Positions 9,218-17,546 of a DNA stretch of 64,000 nt are shown in pieces. This stretch comes from Oceanospirillum sp047518265 (lineage in GTDB: Bacteria; Pseudomonadota; Gammaproteobacteria; Pseudomonadales; Halomonadaceae). The notes below the pieces were generated by a model, which was not told where the DNA came from, searched no databases, and saw nothing but the letters and a program-made list of their open reading frames with translations. The stretch covers positions 62,001 to 126,000 of the forward strand of contig JAKZRG010000001.1 of the NCBI GenBank assembly GCA_047518265.1. The letters run 5' to 3'. A program made the translations under genes and the position numbers. How positions within the stretch are numbered: the first letter of the stretch is position 1; the number at the start of each line of letters is the position of its first letter.

Positions 9218-9907
9218 ATGGCAAATTTTCAAACCCATCTAGGCGGTGCGGCCCTAGGTGGTGGTTTAGTGGCTAGCGGTATTTTGGCTACAGGTATGAT
9301 GAGCTTACCTCAGGCGATCTCAGGTTGGTTACTGGTGATGTTGGGTGGTTTATTACCGGATATCGATTCGGATCATTCCAATGTGGTGAGAGGCTTGTTT
9401 ACTGTTTTTGGCGGCATGATCTCTATTCTCTCCATTATTATCTTGGGTGCGGATGCCAGCATTGGTTTGATGTGGTTGGTGGGCACCGTCAGCTTTGTCA
9501 CGGTGCGTTATGGCATCTGGTATGTTTTTGCCCGCTTTACCGTGCACAGGGGAATTTTTCACTCCCTTTTAGCCGGAGTCTTCTTCTCTGTGTTTACCAC
9601 AGTGGCCGCTTTTCATCTGATGGCACTGCCAGCCAGGATTAGCTGGTTAATGGGTTTGTGTCTGATGATAGGTTTTATTATTCACCTGTTTCTGGATGAA
9701 TGTTATAGCGTGGATCTGGTCAATGGGCGCATTAAACGATCCTTTGGCACAGCGATGAAGTTGTTTGATTATCAGGGCTGGATCAATAGCCTGTGGATGC
9801 TGTGTCTGATAACAGGTTTAGTCCTATTAGCACCACCTTGGCAGGAGTTATGGGCAATTTTTACAGATGCCGATCTGCTGGAGAGCTTAAAGAAAAAGCT
9901 TTGGTAG
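9218..9907 (+). CDS. YdjM-type metal-dependent hydrolase-like membrane protein
   Basis: A 229-residue protein with four to six membrane segments. Residues NFQTHLGGAALGGG near the N-terminus, LLPDIDSDHSN (about 46-56), HRGIFHSL and IIHLFLDECYSVDLV carry the conserved His/Asp pattern of the YdjM / PF04307 family of putative membrane metal-dependent hydrolases. Function is unknown. The ATG at 9218 follows AGGAG, which decides the start over the upstream 9197 codon. Confidence 0.75.
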   Translation: MANFQTHLGGAALGGGLVASGILATGMMSLPQAISGWLLVMLGGLLPDIDSDHSNVVRGLFTVFGGMISILSIIILGADASIGLMWLVGTVSFVTVRYGIWYVFARFTVHRGIFHSLLAGVFFSVFTTVAAFHLMALPARISWLMGLCLMIGFIIHLFLDECYSVDLVNGRIKRSFGTAMKLFDYQGWINSLWMLCLITGLVLLAPPWQELWAIFTDADLLESLKKKLW

Positions 9908-9947
9908 CCTGAGGTCTCTATTTATCCGTTGATAAAGCACTTTAAAT

Positions 9948-10367
9948 TTAACTATCATTTTGTTGTTGAAGGATTATCTGAGAAAAATCCAGAAAATCAT
10001 TCAAGTGCTTTTCAATAATCGCAATTGTTATAGGGAGTTGCAGTGCTTGATAATCGTGTACTGCAATATTGCGAAAACCGACCATTTTTTTCATGGTGTT
10101 TGCCAGTTCGGTAGGAATGAACTTGGCTTGCTCCAGCAGAGTAAAGGCATCTCGGGCACTCTGAGGTGTGCCAAGTTTGTGGTTTCGGATCAGGTGTTGG
10201 GCCATATCCAATGTGGCTTCGCAAGCCCGTTGGATATTTAAAATAGCAGCATCTTGTCGAGTATGATCAGTGGGGAAACTGGAAGGGTCTTTATCGTACT
10301 CTTCTCTGACTCGTTTTATACAACGTTCAATGGTTGCACTTTTATTGATTAGTACGTCGCTGGTCAT
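9948..10367 (-). CDS. HepT-like ribonuclease toxin
   Basis: A 139-residue, all-helical HEPN-domain protein. The motif RNIAVHDYQ near residue 104 is the RX4HXY-type catalytic motif of HepT toxins, which cut RNA when free of their antitoxin. It lies ten bases after a MntA-type nucleotidyltransferase gene, the usual partner, which in characterised pairs AMPylates a tyrosine in this motif and silences the toxin. Whether the pair is active here is not shown by sequence. Confidence 0.82.
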   Translation of the reverse strand: MTSDVLINKSATIERCIKRVREEYDKDPSSFPTDHTRQDAAILNIQRACEATLDMAQHLIRNHKLGTPQSARDAFTLLEQAKFIPTELANTMKKMVGFRNIAVHDYQALQLPITIAIIEKHLNDFLDFSQIILQQQNDS

Positions 10368-10376
10368 CTGTTAATC

Positions 10377-10781
10377 CTATGAGTAAACCCGGCCCGTTTC
10401 TTTTATATCTTGCAGAATATCGGCGCGCCACTCATCCAGTTGAGTTTTCATATTAAAAATAGTGGCTTCATAGCTATCTACCTGGCTGCTTTTGCACCAG
10501 AGTCTCTGTTCCGCCGATAATATCTGGTGCTGGAATACAGTAGAAGCCTGATTAAAGTCTACAAGGTCTATATCTCTATTCAGTTGATTTGCCAGCTCCG
10601 AGCCGACCTCCCATAGTGTTACTGGGTCTAGAGAACCTGAGTGATAAACCGCTAAATCAATATCGCTACTATCATCTGCTTCACCTTTGGCCTGACTGCC
10701 AAAAAGATAAATCGATAATAAGCCTGGGATCTGTTGTAGCAGGTTTTCAATAATGATTTGCTGTTGTTGTTTATTCAGCAT
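10377..10781 (-). CDS. MntA-like antitoxin nucleotidyltransferase
   Basis: A 134-residue minimal nucleotidyltransferase. The GSQAKGEADDSSDIDLAV motif (about residues 27-44) matches the GSX10DXD signature exactly, with both metal-binding aspartates present. This is the antitoxin half of the HepT/MntA (type VII) toxin-antitoxin pair and is placed upstream of the toxin on the same strand, as usual. It follows dctD by ten bases and could be co-transcribed with the dctBD genes. Confidence 0.82.
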   Translation of the reverse strand: MLNKQQQQIIIENLLQQIPGLLSIYLFGSQAKGEADDSSDIDLAVYHSGSLDPVTLWEVGSELANQLNRDIDLVDFNQASTVFQHQILSAEQRLWCKSSQVDSYEATIFNMKTQLDEWRADILQDIKETGRVYS

Positions 10782-10790
10782 ATTCGTTCC

Positions 10791-12146
10791 CTAGGTAAAA
10801 TCATCCCGGCGCAGGCCGTATTTCTTTAGTTTGTCGTATAGGGTTTTTCTCGGTAGGCCCAAGGCTTCCATGGTGAGTTTGATAGAGCCTTTTTGTCGGG
10901 TCAGTTCCTGTTCGATCAAGCTGCGTTCAAACATCTCTACCTGTCTGGGCAGTGTCAGGGGGGTGCTGGCTTCTTCGCCAAACATCAGTTGTTCCAGATT
11001 GTAGTCGCAGGTCTCACCCAATAGGACATAACGTTCGGCTAAATTTTTCAGTTCCCGAACGTTACCGGGCCAATTATGGCTCATTAAGACGGAAATATGA
11101 GCGCCATCTAAGGGTGGGGCTTCTCGGCCCACACGATTGGACGCGACTAAGACAAAGTGCTGGAACAGTAGAGGGATATCCTCCATACGCTCTCTTAATG
11201 ATGGAATATCCAGAGTGACAACGTTTAAACGATAATAGAGATCCTCCCGGAAATTGCCCGCGGCAGAGGCATCCTTCAGATCGACCTTAGTGGCTGCAAT
11301 CACTCGAATATCCAGAGGGATGAGTTCATTGCTGCCCAGACGTTCGATGCAACGTTCTTGCAGTACCCGCAGCAGCTTTACCTGTAACGACAGGGACATG
11401 CTCTCAATCTCATCCAGAAAAAGAGTCCCTCCGTTGGCATGTTCGAATTTGCCGATACGGCGCTTTTGTGCGCCAGTAAAGGCGCCGGACTCATGACCAA
11501 AGAGTTCGGATTCAATAATGGATTCTGGTACCGCGCCACAATTAATCGCCACAAAGTTTTTCCCTTGTCGGCCGCTGTGTTCGTGTAGGTAGCGGGCGAT
11601 CTGATCTTTACCGGCACCGGTTTCACCAAAAAGCAAAACGTCGGCATCCAGATTGGCGATCTGGCTGATCATACGCATCAGTTGTTGCATGGGGCGGGTC
11701 TTGCCGATGATTCTGGGGCCGGGAGCGCTTTGTACAGCAAGCTCCTGTTTTAACTGGCGATTTTCCAGTGTAAGGCGGCGCTTTTCATAGGCTCGCTTAA
11801 CCACGTCCAGCAATAGATCATTGGAAAAAGGTTTTTCCAGAAAGTCATAAGCCCCTTCCCGAATAGCACTGACTGCCATGGAGATATCCCCATGGCCTGT
11901 GATCAGAATAATGGGGATATCCCGGTCTATTTTCAGTGCTTCTCGCATAAACTCTAAGCCATCCATGCCGGGCATACGGATATCAGAAATGATGACACCG
12001 TCCCAGTCTGGGCTTAGTTGGTGGAGGGCATGTTCGGCCTGTTCAAAGCTTTTAGGTTGGTAGCCATCTAATGCGAGGGTTTGAGAGACGGTAATACGTA
12101 GGTGTTTTTCATCATCAATTACAAACACTTCAATACTGTCGCTCAT
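10791..12146 (-). CDS. dctD: DctD-like sigma-54 response regulator
   Basis: A 451-residue NtrC-family regulator. The receiver domain has Asp55 as phosphorylation site (ISDIRMPG). The AAA+ domain has Walker A GETGAGKD, the sigma-54 contact loop GAFTGA and the FLDEIE Walker B. A C-terminal Fis-type helix-turn-helix (KGSIKLTMEALGLPRKTLYDKL) ends the protein. DctD activates C4-dicarboxylate or related TRAP/Dct uptake genes when its kinase senses substrate. The start at 12146 follows an AGAGAGAGAA ribosome site, 16 bases after the dctB stop. A cognate -24/-12 promoter was not found in the adjacent TRAP region. Confidence 0.85.
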   Translation of the reverse strand: MSDSIEVFVIDDEKHLRITVSQTLALDGYQPKSFEQAEHALHQLSPDWDGVIISDIRMPGMDGLEFMREALKIDRDIPIILITGHGDISMAVSAIREGAYDFLEKPFSNDLLLDVVKRAYEKRRLTLENRQLKQELAVQSAPGPRIIGKTRPMQQLMRMISQIANLDADVLLFGETGAGKDQIARYLHEHSGRQGKNFVAINCGAVPESIIESELFGHESGAFTGAQKRRIGKFEHANGGTLFLDEIESMSLSLQVKLLRVLQERCIERLGSNELIPLDIRVIAATKVDLKDASAAGNFREDLYYRLNVVTLDIPSLRERMEDIPLLFQHFVLVASNRVGREAPPLDGAHISVLMSHNWPGNVRELKNLAERYVLLGETCDYNLEQLMFGEEASTPLTLPRQVEMFERSLIEQELTRQKGSIKLTMEALGLPRKTLYDKLKKYGLRRDDFT

Positions 12147-12162
12147 GGTTCTCTCTCTTTCT

Positions 12163-14436
12163 CTAGTCTGTGTTTGTCTCATCCGTGATGGTTTCGGCTA
12201 AGGGTAATATGATGCGCAATGTAGCCCCGCCTTCAGGACGGTTGAAGGCCTTTATAGTACCACCAAAGTCACTGATGATCCGGTAAGAGATGGATAGGCC
12301 AAGGCCAAGCCCTTTTCCGCCTTCCCGAGTACTGAAGAAGGGGTTGAAAATTTGCCCCAAGTGCTCATCAGCAATACCTGATCCGCTGTCGCTAACATCG
12401 ATCCAAATCTGATTCTCTTCTGGTTCTACTTGTAATTTAATCAACAGGTTACGTTGTTCTTTATCGGATACCGCTAATAATCCATTGCTGATTAAATTAA
12501 CCAAAACTTGCTCTAAACGTACGCCGTCGGCTAGAACAAAATGCTCTTGATCCGGTCTTTGAAAATCCAATGAAACCTGTTCTTTGTCCAGCTGAGGTTT
12601 AAATAAACGAAGGGCGTATTCGATGGTTGCCTGAGGTGAAATCAGCGACAGTTGCCCCTCGCTTTTTCGCGCAAATAGTTTGAGTTGAGCGCTAATTGCA
12701 GCCATACGATCGGTCAGTTCGACGATTTCCGTTAGATTGGTTTGCGCCATCTCTGCGTTATTGCGTTCCAGAAAGGTGACACCGTTTTCGGCGTAGGCTC
12801 GGATGGCGGCTAGGGGTTGATTGAGTTCGTGATTAATACTGGCACTCATTTGTCCCAGTACGGCCAGTTTGGCGGCTTGAATCAGTTCATCCTGGGTGGT
12901 CTGTAGGGTCTCTGTGGTATGCCTGTGTTGTTCGATCTCTTTCTTCAATAAACCGTTGGCTTGAGTCAGATCCAGAGTGCGTTCAACCACCCGATGCTCC
13001 AGATGGTCATATGCGGTTTGCAGGGCTTCTTCATGTTGTTTGCGCTCGGTAATATCGTGCAAGGTGATCATATAATCATTGGATTGTCGTCGACTCATCA
13101 TACTGACAATCATCTCCATGGGTACCTGGCTCAGGTCTTTTTTCAGACCTTTAATTTCCACAGGAATGGAGCTGGCTTTTTGCAGTGCTGCATCACAGCT
13201 TGGTCTGAGATTATCAGGAATGAGTTCGGTAAAGCGCCGGCCATGGAGCTCATGCAATTGATAGCCAAACATGCGTTCAGCAGAGGGGTTGATATAGTCA
13301 ATGCAGGCATAACGATCCATAGTGACAATGCCTGCTTTGGTGTTGTCCAGAATGGCTCGGATACGGGCTTCATTCACTTCTAGGGTTTTTTTAGTTTCCC
13401 TGTCATGGCGAATACGTTCACGCTGAATACGCTGGCGCTGTACGCTATACATGGATAGGAGTACCACAACCAGATAGATGCCTGCGGTAAGTAGGCAGTT
13501 TTTGAGTATCTCGGTACGGACACCCCGGGTGTTTTTTAGAATATGGATACGCCATCCAGCATCCGGCATGGGCTGACTGACTTGTAGGTAATGGGTGATT
13601 TTACTGGCACCGGCCAGAGGTTGCGGTGTAATCGTGACCAGTTGGGTGTCGGTGTCTAGGGTTTGATTACTTTTGTAAGGCAGTGCCGGTATTTTTTTAT
13701 CACCGTAACGACGAGAGTTCCGAATACGTTCAGAGTCCTCTTCTGGTATCGGCATAAGGCTGCGCAGTAACCAGTTGCGATTGCTGCTGATAAAAATAAT
13801 ATTATCGGGATCGGTAACCATAAACTCCGTATTGCGATCCTGCCAAGGAATCTCTAAGTCATTGATCATAATTTTGACCACTAGAACACCGATAACACTG
13901 TTCCCGCTAAAGACAGGGTAGGAATAATAATAACCCCGTTCTCCTGACGTTGTCCCCAAACCATAAAATCGCCCTCTTTGTCCGGTAATGGCATCCTGAT
14001 AGTAGGGGCGGAAACTGAAGTTTTTACCAATAAAGCTGCGGGGACTTTGCCAGTTACTGGCTGCCACTGTGGTACCTTCGGCATTGAGCAGGTAAATATC
14101 GGCGACATGGGCGATACGTTGGTAGGTTTTTAAAATACTGTTGGACTGAAGGGTGGATTCCACACTGATATTTTGTAAAAAACTGGCCAGCTCTTGCTTG
14201 GTGGCGAGGAGCTCTGGCAGGTATTCATATTTATCCAATTTACCGCGCAAGCTGGCAATATTCAGGGTCAGTTCATGCTTGGCCTGATTTTCCAATTGCT
14301 GTAGCTCATAGCGCTCTGTCCAGATAGCGGCTTGCCAAATTAAAAAGACAAACAGAACTAAAGCACCCAGGCCATAGAGACCTGGTTTGCTTGGAGTATC
14401 TGTTGCTTCTTGTTGCATTTTTTCTGAGATTTGCAT
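12163..14436 (-). CDS. dctB: DctB-like sensor histidine kinase with PAS domain
   Basis: A 757-residue inner-membrane kinase. A first membrane helix lies at about 20-40, then a periplasmic dCache-like sensor to about 315 with RPYYQDAITGQRGRFYGLGTTS, as in DctB, a second helix to about 340, a PAS domain (about 355-465), a coiled coil, the phosphoacceptor His near 533 in SINHELNQPLAA, and an ATPase domain with GSGIADEHLG and GLGLGLSIS. DctB binds C4-dicarboxylates in the periplasm; here the sensor may recognise another carboxylate, since the adjacent operon is for lactate. It sits between the FadR-type regulator and dctD, all on one strand. Confidence 0.82.
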   Translation of the reverse strand: MQISEKMQQEATDTPSKPGLYGLGALVLFVFLIWQAAIWTERYELQQLENQAKHELTLNIASLRGKLDKYEYLPELLATKQELASFLQNISVESTLQSNSILKTYQRIAHVADIYLLNAEGTTVAASNWQSPRSFIGKNFSFRPYYQDAITGQRGRFYGLGTTSGERGYYYSYPVFSGNSVIGVLVVKIMINDLEIPWQDRNTEFMVTDPDNIIFISSNRNWLLRSLMPIPEEDSERIRNSRRYGDKKIPALPYKSNQTLDTDTQLVTITPQPLAGASKITHYLQVSQPMPDAGWRIHILKNTRGVRTEILKNCLLTAGIYLVVVLLSMYSVQRQRIQRERIRHDRETKKTLEVNEARIRAILDNTKAGIVTMDRYACIDYINPSAERMFGYQLHELHGRRFTELIPDNLRPSCDAALQKASSIPVEIKGLKKDLSQVPMEMIVSMMSRRQSNDYMITLHDITERKQHEEALQTAYDHLEHRVVERTLDLTQANGLLKKEIEQHRHTTETLQTTQDELIQAAKLAVLGQMSASINHELNQPLAAIRAYAENGVTFLERNNAEMAQTNLTEIVELTDRMAAISAQLKLFARKSEGQLSLISPQATIEYALRLFKPQLDKEQVSLDFQRPDQEHFVLADGVRLEQVLVNLISNGLLAVSDKEQRNLLIKLQVEPEENQIWIDVSDSGSGIADEHLGQIFNPFFSTREGGKGLGLGLSISYRIISDFGGTIKAFNRPEGGATLRIILPLAETITDETNTD

Positions 14437-14482
14437 CTGGGTTTGATGTCATTTTTGTCTGAGAAGGAGCGCAAAGCATATC

Positions 14483-15274
14483 TCAATTTGAGATAGATTG
14501 TGCCCGTCGCAGTGAGCGCTCAATACGGGTTTCTTCCCGGCTCATTTCCAGCAAGCTGTCCTCAACAAAAACCAAGTGTTCGTGAGCCATGGCACGGGCT
14601 TTATCTGGATTACCTTCCATAATGGCGTCGTACATGGCCTTGTGCTGAGCAAAAAGAATCGGACGAGACTCATTTTTCTCAAATAGGTTTTTCAGGTTGG
14701 CCACGATGCTCTTTTCCAGCATGGCAAATAAACCACGCAAGGTGTGTAGCAGAACCACGTTATGAGCTGCTTCGGCGATGGCCATATGAAATTCAGCGTC
14801 AACCTTAGCTTCTAATACGGGGTCGTTTTTTTCGTAAACCTCTACCAGATTGTTAAATCGGCGGGTTAATACTTGTTTGTCTGCATCGGTGCTGCGCAAG
14901 GCGGCATAGTAGGCAGAAAGACCTTCCAGAGCGTCACGAAATTCCAACTGATCATACAGAAACTCATCATGAGAGCTTAATAGTTCATGAAGGGGGTCTG
15001 TAAAGGATGAGCCCAGTTCTTCAGAAACATAAGTACCTCCCCCGTGACGACTGTATAATAGTCCTCTCGCGGTCAGTTTCTGAATAGCCTCGCGTAATGA
15101 TGGGCGAGACACTTCAAATTGTGTGGCCAGTTCCCGTTCCGGGGGTAGCTTTTGGCCTGGCTTGAGTGTGCCTTCAAGAATCATGCTTTCCAATTGCTGC
15201 ATGATGATGTCAGATATCTTCGGCTGTTTTACCCGGCGGTAATTCTTACTATCCACTATATTAAACTCAGGCAA
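14483..15274 (-). CDS. FadR-family (GntR) regulator, LldR/PdhR type
   Basis: A 263-residue regulator with an N-terminal winged helix (residues 18-88; PGQKLPPERELATQFEVSRPSLREAI) and a C-terminal all-helical FCD effector domain with the metal-binding Asp/His residues (for example DAEFHMAIAEAAHN). FCD regulators of this type sense lactate, pyruvate or glycolate. The divergent lactate genes, and two palindromes of the LldR/FadR operator type in the shared upstream region, suggest it represses them until lactate binds. It probably also controls its own transcription. LldR and PdhR cannot be separated with certainty from sequence alone. Confidence 0.82.
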   Translation of the reverse strand: MPEFNIVDSKNYRRVKQPKISDIIMQQLESMILEGTLKPGQKLPPERELATQFEVSRPSLREAIQKLTARGLLYSRHGGGTYVSEELGSSFTDPLHELLSSHDEFLYDQLEFRDALEGLSAYYAALRSTDADKQVLTRRFNNLVEVYEKNDPVLEAKVDAEFHMAIAEAAHNVVLLHTLRGLFAMLEKSIVANLKNLFEKNESRPILFAQHKAMYDAIMEGNPDKARAMAHEHLVFVEDSLLEMSREETRIERSLRRAQSISN

Positions 15275-15316
15275 TAAAAAGGTTAGCTAATTCAGGGTGT
15301 TATTTTATACAATGTG

Positions 15317-15332
15317 AATTGGTATTACCAAT
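15317..15332. promoter_or_regulatory. LldR/FadR-type operator 1
   Basis: AATTGGTATTACCAAT is a perfect 16-bp palindrome and fits the TGGTnnnACCA-like core bound by FadR-subfamily GntR proteins such as LldR. It lies about 45 bp upstream of the regulator's start, so it is probably the autoregulatory site. Confidence 0.7.
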
Positions 15333-15540
15333 GCTATGTGTTAATTTGCCCCTGTGTCAAATATAGCAGTTTTTTTTCTTCTGTGTCTGTTTCAGAAAAA
15401 TTCCCTATTTTTTATTGTTCCTCATAATTTATTTAGACCTTATCTATGTTTTTTTGTGCTTTTGTAGGATTTATTTTGGCATAAGAGCACTTTTATAGTG
15501 CGTTTTTTCATACTTAGGTCTTAGTTAGGTGCAAAGAAGT

Positions 15541-15570
15541 TTGACAAAATGGCTATAAGGTCACTATCTT
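15541..15570 (+). promoter_or_regulatory. Sigma-70 promoter of dctP
   Basis: TTGACA (15541-15546) and TATCTT (15565-15570) are spaced by 18 bp. Operator 2 begins 18 bp downstream of the -10, overlapping the start of the transcript, which suits repression by a bound FadR-type regulator. Confidence 0.55.
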
Positions 15571-15588
15571 TGTTACCTGAATCTTGTA

Positions 15589-15604
15589 AATTGGTTTTAC
15601 CAAT
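15589..15604. promoter_or_regulatory. LldR/FadR-type operator 2
   Basis: AATTGGTTTTACCAAT matches operator 1 at all but one of 16 positions and keeps both half-sites. Placed just after the dctP -10 hexamer. Confidence 0.7.
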
Positions 15605-15684
15605 ATGATTCTGAAGTGGATATGCTGACCTGCGTCGGTCGGTGATTGATAACAATAAACAAATCCAAAGCACGGGAATCGATC

Positions 15685-16755
15685 ATGAAAAAAATGATGA
15701 AAGCCACTCTGCTAGCCGCCTCCGTATCCGTAGCGCTAGGGGCTGTTGCCTTAGAAGCATCAGCGGCCGACAAAAAAGTTCTGCTGAAAGTGCCAGTGGC
15801 ATTCAATACTAGTTTACCTGGTCTGGGTACTCCAATCCCTAAAGTGGCTGAGCAGATTGCACTGATTACTAATAACTCTGTTCGTATGAAGGTTTATGAG
15901 CCGGGTAAGTTGGTTGCACCGTTTGAAATTCTTGGTGCCGTGTCTAACGGTAAGATCAATGCAGGTTATACCACTGCAGGTTACTGGGCCGGTAAGATTC
16001 CTGCGTCACCTCTGTTCTCTGCGGTACCTTTTGGTCCTGATGCCGGCGAATATATGGCGTGGATGTACTACGGCAATGGTATGAAGCTGTATCAAGAGAT
16101 GTATGACGAGGCAGGTTATAACGTAAAAGTAATGCCTTGTGCGATTAACCCGCCAGAAACATCCGGTTGGTTTGCTAAGCCTATTGAGAAGCCTGAAGAT
16201 CTGGAGGGTCTGCGTATGCGCTTCTTCGGTCTAGGCGCCAAGGTTATGGAGAAGATGGGTGTTTCCACCTCTCTGCTACCCGGTTCTGAGATTTTCCCTG
16301 CGCTGGAAAAAGGCGCTATCGATGCGACAGAATTCTCCACGCCATCGGTTGATACCCGTGTCGGTTTCCACAAAATTGTTAAATACAACTACTTCCCTGG
16401 CTGGCACCAGCAGTCCACGATCTTTGAGTTGATGATCAACAAAGATACTTGGGGCAAGATGTCTAAGAGCCAACAAGCGGCTGTAAGCCAAGTATGTAAA
16501 GCGTCTATGACAGATTCTTTTGCTGAAGGTGAAGCAAAACAGTTTGCTGTTATGAAAGAAAACGTTGAGAAACGTGGCGTTAAGATCATGCAGTGGAACG
16601 ATACCATGCTAGATGCATTTGAGAATGCCTGGGGTGAAGTTGTAGCAGAGCAAGTGGCTGCAGATCCTATGTTCAAGAAAATCTGGATGGATATGAGTGC
16701 TTTCCGTGAAGACTACAAGCTGTGGGGCCAAAACGCCTTCCTACCACGTAAGTAG
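15685..16755 (+). CDS. dctP: TRAP transporter solute-binding protein (DctP family)
   Basis: A 356-residue periplasmic binding protein. A Sec signal peptide spans the first 28 residues and ends at ASA-ADK. The mature protein follows the DctP/TakP pattern, including the conserved Arg in EGLRMRFFGLGAKVMEKMG, which clamps the carboxylate, and EIFPALEKGAIDATEFSTPS. It resembles the branch that binds lactate, pyruvate or 2-oxo acids rather than the classical C4-dicarboxylate DctP. With lutABC and a D-lactate dehydrogenase downstream, lactate is the most likely ligand. The ATG at 15685 gives a proper signal peptide; upstream frame to 15646 does not. Confidence 0.85.
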   Translation: MKKMMKATLLAASVSVALGAVALEASAADKKVLLKVPVAFNTSLPGLGTPIPKVAEQIALITNNSVRMKVYEPGKLVAPFEILGAVSNGKINAGYTTAGYWAGKIPASPLFSAVPFGPDAGEYMAWMYYGNGMKLYQEMYDEAGYNVKVMPCAINPPETSGWFAKPIEKPEDLEGLRMRFFGLGAKVMEKMGVSTSLLPGSEIFPALEKGAIDATEFSTPSVDTRVGFHKIVKYNYFPGWHQQSTIFELMINKDTWGKMSKSQQAAVSQVCKASMTDSFAEGEAKQFAVMKENVEKRGVKIMQWNDTMLDAFENAWGEVVAEQVAADPMFKKIWMDMSAFREDYKLWGQNAFLPRK

Positions 16756-17002
16756 TTTTAGAATAAGCTGCCTATGAGTCGTTTCTAAAGCTGTTCCTGA
16801 GAGAGGAGCTTTTAAGGAAACGGTGCTTATGGGCAGTTGTTTCGGTCGCTGGGCGGATTGGATGATTTATCCAGTCCTCACCCAAAAGAGGGGAGTGCTG
16901 AACGGCTTTTCCTCTGTTTGAATGACCAAGCCTGAATATACAGGCAACACGTCTGGGCCCTAGGGTCTTACTTTCCCCCAATAATGATTCAGGAGCGTGG
17001 CT

Positions 17003-17533
17003 GTGTCCCACACAACGTCCTCTCCCAAGGTTGCGTCCCCTATTGCCGATTTTCTCGACAATATTGTTTTCGCCGCCGGTAAAATTTTTGCCTGGTCTTA
17101 CGTACTACTGATGGTGGTGATTATCATCCAGGTGGTCTTACGTTATGGCTTTAATAGTGGCATGGTCGTTCTGGAAGAACTGCAGTGGCATCTGTATGCG
17201 GTCGGTGTAATGTTTGGTGTGTCATATGCTCAGTCCACCAACTCCCATATTCGGGTCGACCTTATTCACATGCGCCTAAGTAAACGGACTCAACACCTGC
17301 TGGAAATTTTTGGCATTCTGTTTTTGATGTTCCCGTTTGTTTTTGTGGTACTTGAATCCAGTATTCCTTTTGTTTACGACGCTTGGCGTATTGGTGAAAG
17401 CTCCGCATCACCAACAGGTTTACCCTTCCGCTGGCTGATTAAAGCGGTGATTCCTTTAAGTTTTGGTTTGTTATTTATTGCTGGGTTGTCGCGTCTGATT
17501 CGTGATGTAACCGGTTTGGTTAAAGGCGAGTAA
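17003..17533 (+). CDS. dctQ: TRAP transporter small permease subunit (DctQ)
   Basis: A 176-residue inner-membrane protein with four helices (about 25-47, 60-80, 100-122 and 143-165). The VLEELQWHLYAVGVMFGVSYA segment is the usual conserved part of DctQ. It forms the membrane complex with DctM. AGGAG at 16991-16995 is only one base before the GTG at 16997 but seven bases before the GTG at 17003, so the latter is the better start. A 247-bp spacer with no gene separates it from dctP. Confidence 0.85.
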   Translation: MSHTTSSPKVASPIADFLDNIVFAAGKIFAWSYVLLMVVIIIQVVLRYGFNSGMVVLEELQWHLYAVGVMFGVSYAQSTNSHIRVDLIHMRLSKRTQHLLEIFGILFLMFPFVFVVLESSIPFVYDAWRIGESSASPTGLPFRWLIKAVIPLSFGLLFIAGLSRLIRDVTGLVKGE

Positions 17534-17546
17534 GGGGGCTTACCTG

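Larger units (their letters stand above)
15275..15684. promoter_or_regulatory. Divergent regulatory region of the lactate/TRAP module
   Basis: This 410-bp AT-rich stretch separates the FadR-type regulator from dctP. It holds two palindromic operators (15317-15332 and 15589-15604), one near each gene, and a sigma-70 promoter toward dctP (15541-15570). No ORF in it looks like a gene. Confidence 0.7.

Noticed and set aside
15275..17002. Sigma-54 promoter for the TRAP genes expected from DctD
   Set aside because: GG and GC pairs with the required 10-base spacing were not found in the dctP upstream region or the dctP-dctQ gap; TTGGCATAAGAGCAC near 15476 has wrong spacing.
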